A stretch of DNA of 64,000 bases from Ampelocalamus luodianensis (GCA_036346255.1 CM070623.1:26542875-26606874); one strand, 5' to 3'. Counted from the first letter of the stretch, positions 43,735 through 55,646 are shown. Notes: generated by a model not told the origin, from the sequence alone. Numbers and translations: made by a program.

Positions 43735-45260
43735 GCCAAGGCACCAAGAAGCATGAATGCACTACCCAACTCATGATTTAGAGTTATGGTGAGGGTTGTG
43801 ATGTTTTTACAGATCACAAGAGTCTTAAGTATATTTTCACCGTAAAGATCTGAATTTAAGGCAACAGCAGTGGTCGGAGCTAATTAAGGATTATGATCTA
43901 TCTATTCAATACCATCCCGAAAGGCAAATGTGGTGGTCGATGCTCTTAGTCGCAAGGCAACGCCGCTACATTGGATTATCTCATTGCCGACTTTGACCGT
44001 ATGGGTATATCATTTTGCTATGCGGGACTCGCACGTGTTGAAACACGCTGATCTTGAGTCGGCCATTCCAGAGCGGTGCGAGAGGCACGGGAAGATCAAT
44101 TATTGCAAAGGGTTGGAAGCGTTGGATTTGGGCAAGGACGGAGATTTCAGGTTTGATGGGTGTGGCGCGTTGTGTTTAAGGGCCGCTTTGCGTACTACGA
44201 AGCGAAGGTCAAGGATGACATTCGAAGAGGCACATCGCACTCGTACAATGTTCATCGGGTGAAACGAAGATGTATCGTGATCTAAAGCGCAATTTCGTGG
44301 AAAAGGATGAAGGTGGACATAGCTAATTATGTGGCCTCATGTGGTGTTTGTCAGCGGTGAAGGCGCGAACATAAACGTCCCCGCAGGTTGTTGCAACCTT
44401 TAGAGATTCCGCAATGGCCGTGGGACGATATTTCTATGGATTTTGTAGTTGCATTACCCCGGTCACCAAGGGGTAAGGATGCGATGTGGGTGATAGTGGA
44501 TCGCCTCGCAGAAATGCACACTTTATACCAATTCGCTCTACTAACTCGGCAAGTGATTTAGCTCCCATCTATGTGCGGGAGATTGTGAGATTACATGGGG
44601 TGCCAAGACCATCATTTCCAGAGATGCCAAGTTTGTCTCCAAGTTTTGGGAAAGTTTACAGAGTGCCTTGGGCACACAAATTGTCCGAGTACAAAGATTC
44701 CATCCACGCAATGCGAGACGGAACGCACTATCCGCACTCGGAGGACATGTTGCGGACTTGTGTTTTGTCTTGGAAGGGTAGCCGAGGATCAATTGCCCTT
44801 AGCGAATTTGCTTATAACAACAGCTATCATTCAAGCATAAAAGCCGCCCGCTCGAGGTTTTGTATGGGCGTAGTGGAGTCCCCACTTTGCGGGAAGCCGT
44901 GTGAGAAGGCAGCTTTGGGTCCGGATTGGGTACAAAAGATCAGAGCGAGTGGCTCTGGTGAGACAGAACCTAATGCTGACTTCAGAGCGCATGCAAAGTT
45001 ATGCGACGAGAAGAAGAGACTTGGAATTTGAAGTGGGGATCAGTGCTCTTGAAAGTGTCCCCACTAAAGGTGTGGTGAGGTTCGGCACGGAGGGAAACTT
45101 AGCCCAAGGTACATAGGACCATTCACGATCTTGGCTCGAATCGGAAGTTGGCTTATCGCTTAGACTCGCCGAGTCTATGCGTGGAGTTCACAATGTTTTT
45201 CATGTATCCATGCCGAGGAAGTATTTGCGAGATCCGAGCATCAATATTAAATTTGACTAA
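43735..45260 (+). pseudogene. Gypsy RNase H-integrase relic
   Basis: Fragments in shifting frames: TDHKSLKYIF-like sequence (about 43815-43850) and ELIKDYDLSIQYHPE (43878-43922) from the RNase H end; then integrase with CGVCQR (44343-44360), WPWDDISMDFVVALPRS (44414-44464), HPRNARRNALSA-like sequence near 44705, and the C-terminal VHNVFHVSMPRKYL (45185-45226). RT and protease are missing, as is a clear chromodomain. Frameshifts every 100-200 bp show age. Confidence 0.8.
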
Positions 45261-46120
45261 TGAGTTATGGAATTGTGGTGCGATGCCATCATTGTAACCA
45301 GGGGGAAGGCACCACTTTCCCCAAACCCTAGCCGAGCCCCCACTCCCTTTGGCGCCGCCCATCTCTCTCCTTCCTCCCTTGTGCACCACCTCCTGGTTCC
45401 TCCCCCTGCGCCCCAACCTCCCTCCATTCTTGCCGGCCTTGAGGAGAAGAAGCCCTCCTGCGCACCGGCCGTGGTTTGAGATCACGATTATGTCGATTGT
45501 GGTGCGATGCTTATGGGTAAATTTCGTGTGGTTAGAGGTTGAATCTGGAGTTTGGTCTCCGCGGTTAGAGAGTTATGATTTTTCTAAGTCTGCTGTTCCA
45601 CTGCTCTGTGTTTTAAAACTTGTTATGCCATGGCAAGGGTTGCCATTTGGTGGCCGAATCAGAGAACCTCACCAACTAGGTTTAGAAGGGGGTTGAACCC
45701 AAAAACATTTTGTGCTCGGGCGAGTGGGCGGTGGTGAAGGTGGGTGTGTGATGCACATTGGGATGAGGCAGTCTCGTCTGAGCAACCACTAAGGACTTAA
45801 CTTTGTGCGCTATTGATCTGGGTCATACCGTGCAACCACAAGTCTATTTATAGGGTGGACACATGCAAACTATTTAGCAATATTTTGAGTCGATTTAGCA
45901 ATATTTTGAGTCGATTCTGTCGTGGTGGTGTGTGCTGATTCACATGGCGCAAGAAGGGGCTAGGAAGGCGAAACCTTAGCGGGCAGAATCGAGTCAAAAC
46001 ACAGCTTTAAAAGAGCCTTGTGATAATCTCTTAGTCGCACACCTCGGAAGTGTGTGAGTGGACAATATAAGATGATTATCTCTTGTGGGTAAAGTTGTAC
46101 AACCTCTGCAGAGTGTAAAA

Positions 46121-46132
46121 CTATTCGAATAA
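46121..46132. promoter_or_regulatory. Conserved palindrome CTATTCGAATAA
   Basis: Same site as in the other A-type LTRs, with one end base changed. Preceded by CTCTGCAGAG, itself a 10-bp palindrome. Confidence 0.55.
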
Positions 46133-46453
46133 TTGTGTCCCCGGTTATGGACAATGCCTGGTGATTTGTCACGAGGGGTAGATTTGTTAAAAAGGAGTGG
46201 TCATGAACGGCCAAGAGTGGTCATGAGCGACTAGGAGTGGTCGTGGGTGACCACGAGTGGTCCAAGGAGTGAGCAGGGTGCTCACATGCTGTTTTCAAAG
46301 AACTTGTTTACTTATGTACTACTCTTTCAACTCGTGCCTTGCAATCTACTTATTGTATTTGTTGTCAATATTGCTTTCTGCAAAATGACCATACAGCTAC
46401 CCTTGTCAAGCCCTGCATGAATATTATTTGCATACTTTTCTCTGTGACTTGCT

Positions 46454-46472
46454 GAGTACATTCAAAGTACTC
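46454..46472 (+). promoter_or_regulatory. Conserved LTR hairpin (GAGTACATT/AAAGTACTC)
   Basis: One mismatch in the stem compared with the copy at 2111-2129. Confidence 0.5.
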
Positions 46473-46849
46473 ACAGCTTTATGCCCTCTAGTTGATCAGC
46501 AATCAAAGAAGAAGAACCAGTGAACTCAGGGTTCTATGAAGAGGAGTTCTACGAAGACCGTGCGAACTAGGGATGTCCTCCACTCGATTGCCTGTGGGAA
46601 TGTCGGATGGTCACTGCGACTTATTTTGGTTCCACTACAAGTTTATTTTGTGTAAACCCTGCGTGGTAACCCTGTACAAACCTTGACCGTAAGGTCCTTT
46701 GCTATAAATATTAATTGGTATGCTTCATCTTTAGCTTGTTGTATAGAAATGATTACATCAATGTTATGACTGTGCGAGCTAGCTACTAATCTGGGACTAG
46801 ATCGGAATGCACAGAGGGCCCCGGGGATTTTTTACCCAGGGTCCTGACA

Positions 46850-48200
46850 CATATGCATAGGGTGATGCGCCAGTTCGGTCTACGACAGGAGGTCCCAGTG
46901 CCCTGGGGATAATGGTTGTCACCAAACGTCCATGGGTAAGTTTACATTTTATTTCTATCGTAGCCTTTCCCTTATGGACTTATGAATGTATAATTTTGCC
47001 TTCAACAGGTACACCAGGAAGGGACTACATGGTAGGACTTCCTGGGCTGACAAGATGTCCCCTTGGGTTGAGCGGTGGCTCCACGCTTTGGAGGACGTGG
47101 TCTGGGAGGATGCTTCCTACAACATCAGGATGCACGAGTAGTACATCGTGTTGTATTTCACTCGAACGAGGGTTCATTGTGTCAGGGTCATGTACGACCC
47201 ACCATGACATGAGGCTGTGACAAGTGACACGTACTCCACCCAGCCGGACTCTGCATTCCATCACGTGGTACGTATTGAACGGTCTATACTTCTTGTTTAC
47301 TATGCATGTTTTCAGTTTCTAACTTGTTAATTCTATGTACAAAACGATTTACAATGGGAGATGAATGAGTTGGCGACCTCCGTGCATAGTCGAACGCTTG
47401 GGGAGCGCTTTAGCATGACGGCGCAGGAGGTTAGAGAGGTTGTGGACTAGTTCCTAGAGAAGACGAGGTGAGGCATCCAACTTACATCATGTCATAGGCT
47501 GAGGGACATGGTGTACCCACCTGTGCATGGATGGGGGTGAGCCACGATGCGTCACGCCCTACGGCTCCTGACCCGGACATTGCGGGCAGGTCCTTGTGGC
47601 ACCGTGCCAGAGTACCCTAATACCAACACGGTTCGTAGGTACACCTGAAACACTTACGTCTGGATGTTTGTTTCAAACTCTACTAGTTACTAACAACAAT
47701 TTCATCTGATAGGCCCTCAACACCATTCGTACCTGGGGTAGGTATATCTATCTTTTTTACACGCATAACATACTATTTTAGCATTTCCTTCTTGTTTACA
47801 TGCATAATGTATTGTTCCACAGGTCGTACACCCCTATGGGATGAGTAACTGGTGTCGTAAGAGGGAGCACATTCTAGGGATTACGAGTTCAACTAGGAGT
47901 GGATGCTACAGTGAGAGGGCGGTGGGCCTTCACACGGCGAGAGTAGCCATGTCTTCGTTAGGGGTTCATAGCTGCACGGTGCGCCCGGAGTGAGCCAACC
48001 GACATAGCACCCTCTCAGGACACCTCCTCTTGAGACACCCCCTCAGGATATTCGCGTCAGCAGGGTACCTTAGCCACCAGAGCCTTTCACGTACTCGTAC
48101 CATCGTCTGCAGCCACGCCAGACAAGGCCGGGGGCCACACATGGGGTACACCCCAAGAGATCCCGCAAGTAGATATTTGTTCTTGTAAATACCAGTCATG
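46850..48200 (+). pseudogene. Plant mobile domain protein gene, 3' part
   Basis: It resumes the frame cut at 41790: HMHRVMRQFGLRQEVP, then (47010-47200) SWADKMSPWVERWLHALEDV and a YIVLYFTRTRVH-like end of the domain, then (47355-47460) LATSVHSRTLGERF with an in-frame stop in EVREVVD*FLEK. Introns between the pieces are suggested by CAACAG|GTACACC-type borders (about 47008). Sequence to 48200 is the variable C-terminal region. Dead gene, but the order of motifs equals that of intact family members. Confidence 0.7.
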
Positions 48201-48226
48201 TCATGTAAATACTAATTTCTATACAA

Positions 48227-48344
48227 CTTACATTATGTTAGTCTCGTGTTTCGATACTATTTGTTCTTGTTGTGTGTATAACTAACTTACATTATGTTAG
48301 TCTCGTGTTTCGATACTATTTGTTCTTGTTGTGTGTACAACTAA
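48227..48344. repeat. 59-bp tandem duplication
   Basis: Two units (48227-48285 and 48286-48344) starting CTTACATTATGTTAG and differing at about one base: a very recent duplication in an otherwise decayed element. Confidence 0.95.
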
Positions 48345-48483
48345 CCATGTGAGGGAGTCAGCATCGCGACACCCTACACCACCCTAGTTCTAGCCATTTC
48401 ATTTGCAAAATGACCACACCTTGGTTGCAAAGTCATTATCTCTTTAATATTTCATTCGGTACTCTCAAATAAATTGGGATTAT

Positions 48484-48620
48484 TTTTGTTATCGCGTCAC
48501 CGAAGTTTTTTTTTGTTATCGCGTCGCTGAAGGGTGCTATTTTTGATATTGCGCCACTGAAGGGGGCTATTTTCAATATTGCGCCACTGAAGGGGGCTTT
48601 TTTATATTGTGCCGCCTAAA
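48484..48620. repeat. About 30-bp tandem repeat, 5 copies
   Basis: ATCGCGTCACCGAAG or ATTGCGCCACTGAAGGGGGCT recurs at 48491, 48518, 48548, 48578 and 48605 (steps 27, 30, 30, 27). Confidence 0.85.
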
Positions 48621-48866
48621 AGACATTCTAAATATATTTGGTCACACCGAAACTCCTAAATTGTTCTCTACTTCATATTTCCTTATCTTTTCAAAAATTG
48701 TCGGTTGTGCGGACACTAAAAGATATCACCAACATTACAAATAAAAGTTAATTTTGAAAAGGGCTCATGTTGCCAATTCAAATGGCAACAGTGCTATTTC
48801 ATCACTGTTTCCATCGTAATAGCCCTCTTGCCACCATTTCAATTGGCGACAGGCTCTTGTCGTCAT

Positions 48867-49790
48867 CATAGTTATAAAACCCGGGCCGAACCGGTGGTTG
48901 AACCAAAAACCCGGACCCAGAGGCTTTGTTGGGCACACTCACAAGACTGGAGATGCAATTGACCTGGAAAAGCCCTGTCGACTAGGCCAGGTTTTCATTC
49001 ACCCCGCCGACCCGGCCAGTTTTGCTTGACCTGACTAGGTTTTGCTCATGAGGTCAATTTTCAAGAAACTCCTCAAATGAAACAATTTTTCAAGACAAAT
49101 CTAAAGAGCATGTTCATACTTTGAGTGCTTCTAGCTTTTAGTAGGAATCCCCTTGTGAAATTAGCGGCTACACATAAATAATTTCCATCATTCTCATTCT
49201 CCCCTCCATTCTCTAGTCAGCTTCGCCTCCATCAGCAAGATATGATGCATTTCGCTACTTGCTTGCTTTGCTTGTCTCTACTCTCTAGTCTTTGTTAAGA
49301 TGTAAGCGCTAGATTTTTATCGTTCTATTTTCTAATTAGAGTGATATACAGTTAGATCTAAGACATATATAGTAAGATGTAAGTTGGCAATTCCTATATT
49401 AAAGCCAAACATGTAGTGCATCTGGATGTGAGAGGAATTGAATCATATTAAAACATAATCATTCAAAGAACAAAAATAAACTAGAACATCAATTGTTTGA
49501 ATGATCTCGTTATTGTGTGAGTCTTTGATGTTCTTCTTTGACTGACTTAATTTGTTGTTCAGAATTCAGATTATTTAATAATTATAATTATAATAATTAT
49601 TATTTATGTATCATTGATTTTCCCTATTTTTTGTGGTGTGTGTATGTGTGTGTATTATATTTATATATATATATATAATATTTATATACACACATGTGTA
49701 TATATAATTTAAAAACATGTGGTCTGACCACTGGGTCAGTAACCCAAGGCCTCAACAGGGTCGATGACCGGTCCAGATTTTATAACTATG
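48867..49790. mobile_element. hAT-like non-autonomous element with 8-bp target duplication
   Basis: 13-bp perfect inverted ends CATAGTTATAAAA...TTTTATAACTATG, followed inside by CCCGGGCCG and its counterpart CGGTCCAGA. Flanks GTCGTCAT (48859-48866) and GTTGTCAT (49791-49798) differ at one base. 924 bp without coding capacity. It interrupts the GGCGACA...GGTGACAGGG motif near the right end of the MULE-like transposon, so it is younger than that element. Confidence 0.8.
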
Positions 49791-49882
49791 GTTGTCATAT
49801 GAAATGGTGACAGGGTCTTTTTTGTAATTTTTACTTTTTATTTTTGTAATTTTTAATTAAAATAATAATTTTTAAAAAAATT

Positions 49883-49891
49883 CATGAATAT
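49883..49891. repeat. 9-bp target duplication, right
   Basis: CATGAATAT; partner CATGAATAC at 39000-39008. Confidence 0.65.
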
Positions 49892-51314
49892 GACGTGTGA
49901 CACATGCCTGCCTGATACTTGATCATGGTTAGCTTAGGTACACGTGGCTCATCGTTGGTGTTCCCGAGCGCCAACCGGTTAAGGAACAGACTGATCAGCC
50001 TTTCTAATCCTTACTTATGGGATAATGGAATGAATAAATATTAAATAGCTAACTAGGTATGTATAATCCCGTTAGGATATAAAGGTGAGACATCGAAGCA
50101 ACATAAGTTTATGCACACCTAGAAAAGGCAAATACTTTAGCCATGAAGAGAAGAACGAAGGCATTAGAAGCATACTTGTTAATTCAATTACCGTGCCCAT
50201 TCCGGTTCTATGTTTGGAATGGAATATTTTGGTACCGGAGCATTTCGGTGGACTGTTCCAGACTTTTTATTATTTGTGTAGGTTAAATATATATTACTTG
50301 TGCTTGGAAAATATTTTGATACTTAAACCCATAAGAGTGCACATATGTGCAGCTACTGTGTACATTTGTGTGTGTTACTAGGAAAGATTGACATTTACAT
50401 TTGCTCTTTTAGGCTGAAGTAACAAGACTTCATTTTTTGATGCTATTAACCCACCCCATCCCTATCCCTCACAGGTCTTCCCTTCCATTGTTCCATCTCA
50501 ATTGTTCTTTTCTCCTCCCATTCACCATTTTTTCTCCTGCAACTTCCACCGAACGGAGGAGGAAGGAGGTGTGGCGAGGAACAGCTGCCACAGTCGCTGG
50601 CCACTGTAGCCGAGCTCACTATCCTCTCCTCCCTAGCCAACGTGTCTCGGACACCTCGTTGTCATCCAGATCAAGCAGTCGCCGGACTCCTCTGTTCAAG
50701 CGCTCGCAGCCATTCAAGTGCGCCTGAGGGCCTCCATGCGAGTGTGCGCTCGGTGTCCGTTGCCTGCCGCCATGCCAACAACCCTCGCTGGCCGCTGTCT
50801 CTTCTTCTCCTTCGCTACACACCGGTACCGGGACGAACAACATGATTATTCCGGCCGGAATGCGCCGAAACGAGTGGAATAGCCGGAATTTTGGCCAGTA
50901 GGGGATCAAGGCTTTCTTTGTACTGTTTTGAGTGCCGAGAAAGTATATTATGGCCATTCTGATCGGTACCAGAATGGTATTGATAAGCCTGATTAGAAGA
51001 GTCAGATCAAGGCCAAGGAACCAGCATGGCTTCAGAGGTTCTAAAGGTATAATACGGCAGTGTGGTGCCGGAGGTCTTTTCTGAGAGGGTATAAAGTAGA
51101 CGTACATACTCAACTCACACCACCACACATGTATACACGCGTGCTTGTCCCCTTACACGCTAGGAATTTTGTGGAGGTACTGAGACAAAATCCTGATTAG
51201 AAGAGCCGGATCAAGGTCGAGGAACCAGTGTGGCTCTAGAGGTTCTAAAGGTATAATATGGTAGTGTGACGCCGGAGGACTTTTTTTGAGAGGGTACAAG
51301 GTAGATGCACACGC
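49892..51314. other. No recognised gene; partly repetitive
   Basis: It includes CATTCCGG-rich sequence (50190-50260, 50820-50900) in opposite orientation, suggesting a degenerate inverted-repeat element, a GC-rich stretch (50540-50800) with overlapping ORFs in both strands but no recognised product, and a direct repeat at 50986-51305. Confidence 0.35.
50986..51305. repeat. Direct repeat, about 115-bp unit, 206 bp apart
   Basis: CCTGATTAGAAGAG...GAGAGGGTA(T/C)AA(A/G)GTAGA occurs at 50986-51095 and 51192-51305. The second unit runs to within 10 bp of the Tekay LTR. Confidence 0.85.
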
Positions 51315-51750
51315 TGTGAGGACCCCAGTTTATTTGGCTTGTAATGCTTAACCAACCACCTGGTCCTAGCATCACAAATCAAATAAACTGATCCTCGAGA
51401 TATGTATACTTCCCAGAAAGCAGTATACACACCTCGGTACAAAATTAGACATCAACTCCATTCCAAACATAGAGTCCAAACACCACATTACCAAACGGAA
51501 GATAAACAAATAGTAGAGTTATTACGGACAAAGGCCGGCGAGTGCCAAGATACAAAAATAAACAGAACGACAATGAAGCAAAAGTGCCATAAGATGGCTA
51601 TAAACAAAGCCAATCGTGCCTCCAACCCACAAGGCATCCGACAGGACCGCCAAGTCTAGTCGCCCACTAAACGGCAACACTGACTCACGTAAGTGAGGCC
51701 CTTGGGGCTCACCTTCTTCCTCTGCAACAAAAACATTAAGCAAAGCACCT

Positions 51751-51775
51751 GAGTACAAAGATTGTCTTTGTACCC
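51751..51775 (-). promoter_or_regulatory. Conserved LTR hairpin (GAGTACAAAGA/TCTTTGTAC)
   Basis: Stem of at least 9 bp with loop TTG. The copy in the other LTR is at 60876-60898. Confidence 0.6.
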
Positions 51776-52110
51776 GCAAGACTGACGTGTGAACTAACAG
51801 ACCTGTTCATAAGCTACATGCAGGCTTATTTGGTGGAGGCCATATGTTTTATTTGCATAAAGCCAATTTTCATTTGCAATAATATAATACAGATGAAGGC
51901 AGGTTTGCAATTCATTTTTAATGTTGAAATAACAGTAAGGATAAAATAATAATAAAAGAATAAAGGTAAACAACCTAGAAGTGACTATCCCAATAGTCAC
52001 CACAACAATAGCACGAATCCGCATTCGTACCACCCATCAAGTTTTAATTTAAATGTTGTAGTCTAACTCTCGATAAGCTTACCCAAGCGTGTCCACCACC
52101 TAGGACGAGG

Positions 52111-52122
52111 CTATTCGAATAG
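52111..52122. promoter_or_regulatory. Conserved 12-bp palindrome CTATTCGAATAG
   Basis: Exact copy, preceded by CCTAGGACGAGG. Confidence 0.6.
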
Positions 52123-55100
52123 TTTTTAACCCTGCAGGGGTGTACCACTGTACCCACACTTCGCATCGCCTTTAAGCCAAAGCACACTTAGAAGGTATGC
52201 AGCCTGACTAAGTCCTACGAGACTTTTTCCAATATTGTGTATTAACTACGAGCCGCTCGTATGGATAGAAATCCATACGCTTACATGGTAAAGACGAAAA
52301 GACAACTACCCACTCGGGATAAAGCTTTTGGACAACTACCATGCTCCCACCTCCATCCCTCCTGCGACCTGCACCCGAGCCAATACACGCCAAAGTACTA
52401 GGTCAAGAGAGGTCCCATACCCTCTAGTGTGGTTAGCACGCGAAATGCTGGATAATGAAACTCACAAGATGTTCGGTCCTTAATTGACGGGCACCTTTCG
52501 ATCACACCCAATAGATCACACCAATCTTACCATTGTGCGCGTCTAAATCATTTTTGTTTTCATTTTTAGTTTTGCAATTAAACATAGCGAAATGCTGAAA
52601 TATAAAGTTATAGAAAGTTTTGTGTGATCAAGGTTACCGACTAAGTCGATAACCGCCCATTTCTACCGATACTAAGCATGTCTAAGCAATTTGACCGGAT
52701 CTACTAAGTGACAAGAGATCATCCAATGACCTCCAATCACAAACAAATAACCTAGGCTCGGTAGTAGAGGTCAATATTTTGTCTACAGGATATGCACTAC
52801 GGATTTAACTAATCAATTTAACACAAATTAAGCAATGCATACATACAAATTGAAACAAAATATTAGACTTTAAAATACTGGGATTAACATGATCAAGCGC
52901 TTGTTCATTGCTTTGTTGCTCAATATGTTGCGGAGGATCGCTCTCAGGGTTGCCGCAAATATCGAATCCTAACGATTGAACAAAACAGCGAATAAGAACG
53001 AATAACACCGGCAAAAATCAAAGATCACAAACCAACACCAATTTATACACAAAGGCTAGACTATCACAAAAGGAATAACAAAATAGCAGCTACAGAGATG
53101 ATTCAAATAGACATGCTTTCATGATAGATCTATCCACTCACTTGATTTACCAAGATAACCACAAAATCAATCATCTTATATGTTTTAATCTTTCTACAGA
53201 CTTTGATGGTGATTGTGTGCACATCTATTATTTAATCATCAAGTTAATATATCAAAAACAGCTAGTTTCTCTAACTCAACCATTATTAGCTGATATTACA
53301 GAACCTACAAAAAGCTATTGACAACACTAACCAGTCAAGTATCCAACTATGAGATGCTAAACAAAATTTTCTATCTAAGATAGGATGTTAAAGATACTCA
53401 CTATTCATACCCCTAAGCATCACACCAAGATATTGCAAGGCTAACAAGTTCCAAAGATGTGGCTACTATAAAACCTTTCCTCACTAAAATACACATCACA
53501 AGTACAGAGTCAACACATCTAGTCTCAATCACGACTTCATAGATCAAGGCCAACAAGTGATTTGAAACCTATAGAGCCTAACTAATTAATTTCTTGCTAG
53601 CACTACTTCTCGTGGAGTCATCAAGAACTAACAAACTTCAAGAGCACAAGCATGATACCCAAAATCGATTCATCGACAATGAAAAAGCGACAACGAGAGA
53701 AGAACAATTACAGAGAACCGGTGACTACTCCTTTCCAAGCCTCAACTTTCCAATTAAGCTTAAGCATGTGAGTTACTAATGACCATTACTAAAGTTGATT
53801 AGCATTTAGAACTGGCTAAAGGAAGATGGGGCCTTTGTCGGTGAAAGCAGAGAAAGCACACCAAGAAGAACGAGAGAGGCTCTGCCGCTCGACTGAACTT
53901 GCGCGGCGAAGAAGTGGCGGCGCGGGCTGTGCGACGGCCAAAATGGGTCGCCCAGAGGTTGCTGAAGCCAAGGGTGGTCGCGGGCAGCCGGAGATGCACT
54001 GAGGTGGCGCGGCGACGGAGCACGGCGGCCGGCAGTGGGGGTGACAAGGTGCGGCTGCACCAGCGAGGTAGACAATGAAAATTAGCGCGCGCATGGGCAT
54101 CGATGAGTTACGAGAACTCACCGGTGTGCTTGGCGACGGCGAAAAGGCACCGGAGTGGCTCGGCGACGAACGGCGGTGGCGATCAAGGGGTCACCGAGGA
54201 GGAGCAACCTGAGCAAAAATAGGGAAAAGAGAGACGGAGATAGCTTGAGTGAGTGCACTAGATGGTGCTAGCGCGAGCAATTGCCCAAGGAACCAACTCA
54301 CCGGAGATGAGGACGATGATCCAACTTTCGGCCGAAGAAGAGGGATATCAAAATTCAATGGCCCCCTGCGAGTGAAACTCAAAATTAGCTGAGGGGAAAC
54401 CATGATAGGGATCTGGAACACGATGTGACGCGCAAAATAAGGGATGATCTTCACTGGTTGTGGTGCTGACACGGCGGAGCGGCACGGCCGTGAACCAGAG
54501 ATTGCGCACTACCACAATTTGAGCTCAGGGAAGGCAATGGAGGGTAGGAAGTGGTTTTAGGGTGTCCAAAGGAGGATGAGAGAGCTTTGCGAGGGCTTAA
54601 GTAGGGAAGAGGGCGGAGGAAATCGAGAGGCGACGCTTTCGGCACCGAGGAGCTCAAGAACGGTGCTGACAAGCTGGTGAAAGGAATGGTGGGCGATTAA
54701 TGCCGCGCAGGGCATGGCCACGCAGCGGAAGATGCGGCCGAGGCAATGCGCGCGCGAAAAACCGGAAAGCGGTGACGGAACAGCAAGGCGAGGTGGCGAC
54801 CATGCGCGATATCGCCGGCACACAGCACTCATGCGAAAGGTAGGTGACGACCTGACGAGTGGGGCCCGCTGGCGATGGCAGAATGGCGCGCGAACCGCAG
54901 ACCGCACGGTGCGATTAGGTGGTCTGACTCGGTCAGGAATGTGTCGACCGTTGGATCTAAAATGGACGGTCGGGATTGATGTATGCATTCGGACAAGTCG
55001 GTTGCGCACGCGAACGTGGATCGTGCGATGCACAACGGACGGTCACGATTGATTAGATTCGCGCGGTGCGATTAGTTGGCGCGACCGAGCCATTTAGGTG

Positions 55101-55646
55101 CGGTCGGGTTTGAGTCGGGCTCGGGTCCGAGCCCGACAAACAGTGAATACTGATTTGAAGTTTTAAAAGGCTGAGAGAGTTTGGAGAATTTTTAGAGGTA
55201 GCTCCTGAGCTCCAAAAATTCCGAAATTTTTATGGTAGTTACTTGAGACAGAGATCAACATTGCATAAATTTTCCAGAACTTTTTATGCACTGAAAAATT
55301 CTGCAGAAAATTCACAAGCATGCTGACCTAGGGTTTGACCAGATTTTCAACTAGTTTGACTTGGCCATTTGAAATAGCAAATAAAATCTAAAAATTGTGA
55401 AATAATTCAGGGAGGTAGATAGGATGATCAAGATGACAGGAAAAATATTCCTAGGGGATGATCACAAGTTTGAAGGCTAAGAATGTGCTGACAACAATTT
55501 CTATTCGCAAGAATTTAATTCTAGAAAATGGAAATTGCTAGGGAAAAATGTAGAAACTTTCAAATGATTTGAAGAGACAACAAAAGTTTTTATTTCTCCT
55601 CAAAATTTTACATTTGAAATACAAACCCTAAGTTGGGGCTGTTACA

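Larger units (their letters stand above)
41793..46849 (+). mobile_element. Gypsy insertion inside the PMD gene (type A LTR ends, pol relic)
   Basis: Perfect 5-bp duplication CATAT (41788-41792 and 46850-46854). It starts TGTAACATCCC and ends GGGTCCTGACA, 5,057 bp. The left part is LTR sequence with two tandem arrays, the middle is a truncated pol relic (43735-45260), and the right part is A-type LTR sequence. No PBS or complete left LTR/internal junction was found, so it is an internally rearranged element rather than a standard two-LTR copy. The mobile-domain reading frame continues across the duplication, proving it is an insertion. Confidence 0.8.
45294..46849 (+). mobile_element. Right LTR of the gypsy insertion (type A)
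   Basis: The possible start TGTAACCAGGG (45294) would make it 1,556 bp. It contains CCTCTGCAGAG, the palindrome at 46121-46132, the hairpin 46454-46472 and the end GGGTCCTGACA. A 21-bp tandem duplication (TTTAGCAATATTTTGAGTCGA) lies near 45873-45915. Confidence 0.55.
39009..49882 (+). mobile_element. MULE-like transposon with plant-mobile-domain gene
   Basis: Terminal repeats: left GAGATTTTTTTAAAAAATAA (39009-), right on the minus strand AATTTTTTTAAAAATTATTA (from 49882), both continuing through an AT-rich tract into GGGCTCCTGTT or GACCCTGTCACC. Flanks CATGAATAC (39000-39008) and CATGAATAT (49883-49891) form a 9-bp duplication with one mismatch, the length made by Mutator-like elements. Total 10,874 bp, or about 5.8 kb without the gypsy insertion at 41793-46849. 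The motif GGCGACA...TTTCAACTGGCGACA appears near both ends. It carries a decayed plant-mobile-domain gene. Confidence 0.7.
51315..55646 (-). mobile_element. 3' LTR of Tekay/Del-like gypsy element (4,332 bp)
   Basis: Plus-strand ends TGTGAGGACCCC...GGGCTGTTACA, so TGTAACAGCCCC...GGTCCTCACA in element orientation. The same sequence restarts at 60444. It contains the hairpin 51751-51775, the palindrome 52111-52122 and a GC-rich block (53830-55100) whose ORFs (for example 53799-54121 and 54557-55033) are LTR sequence. The outer flank is CACGC (51310-51314); its partner would lie beyond the window. Confidence 0.9.

Noticed and set aside
50170..50900. CATTCCGG-rich opposing segments as an inverted-repeat transposon
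   Set aside because: The similarity is patchy, no clear ends or duplication were found, and simple-sequence similarity could explain it.
53799..55033. Several overlapping GC-rich ORFs that could be a host gene
   Set aside because: They lie inside the 4.3-kb LTR, recur with frame changes at 62931-63948, and have Pro/Ser/Ala-rich low-complexity products in several frames at once.
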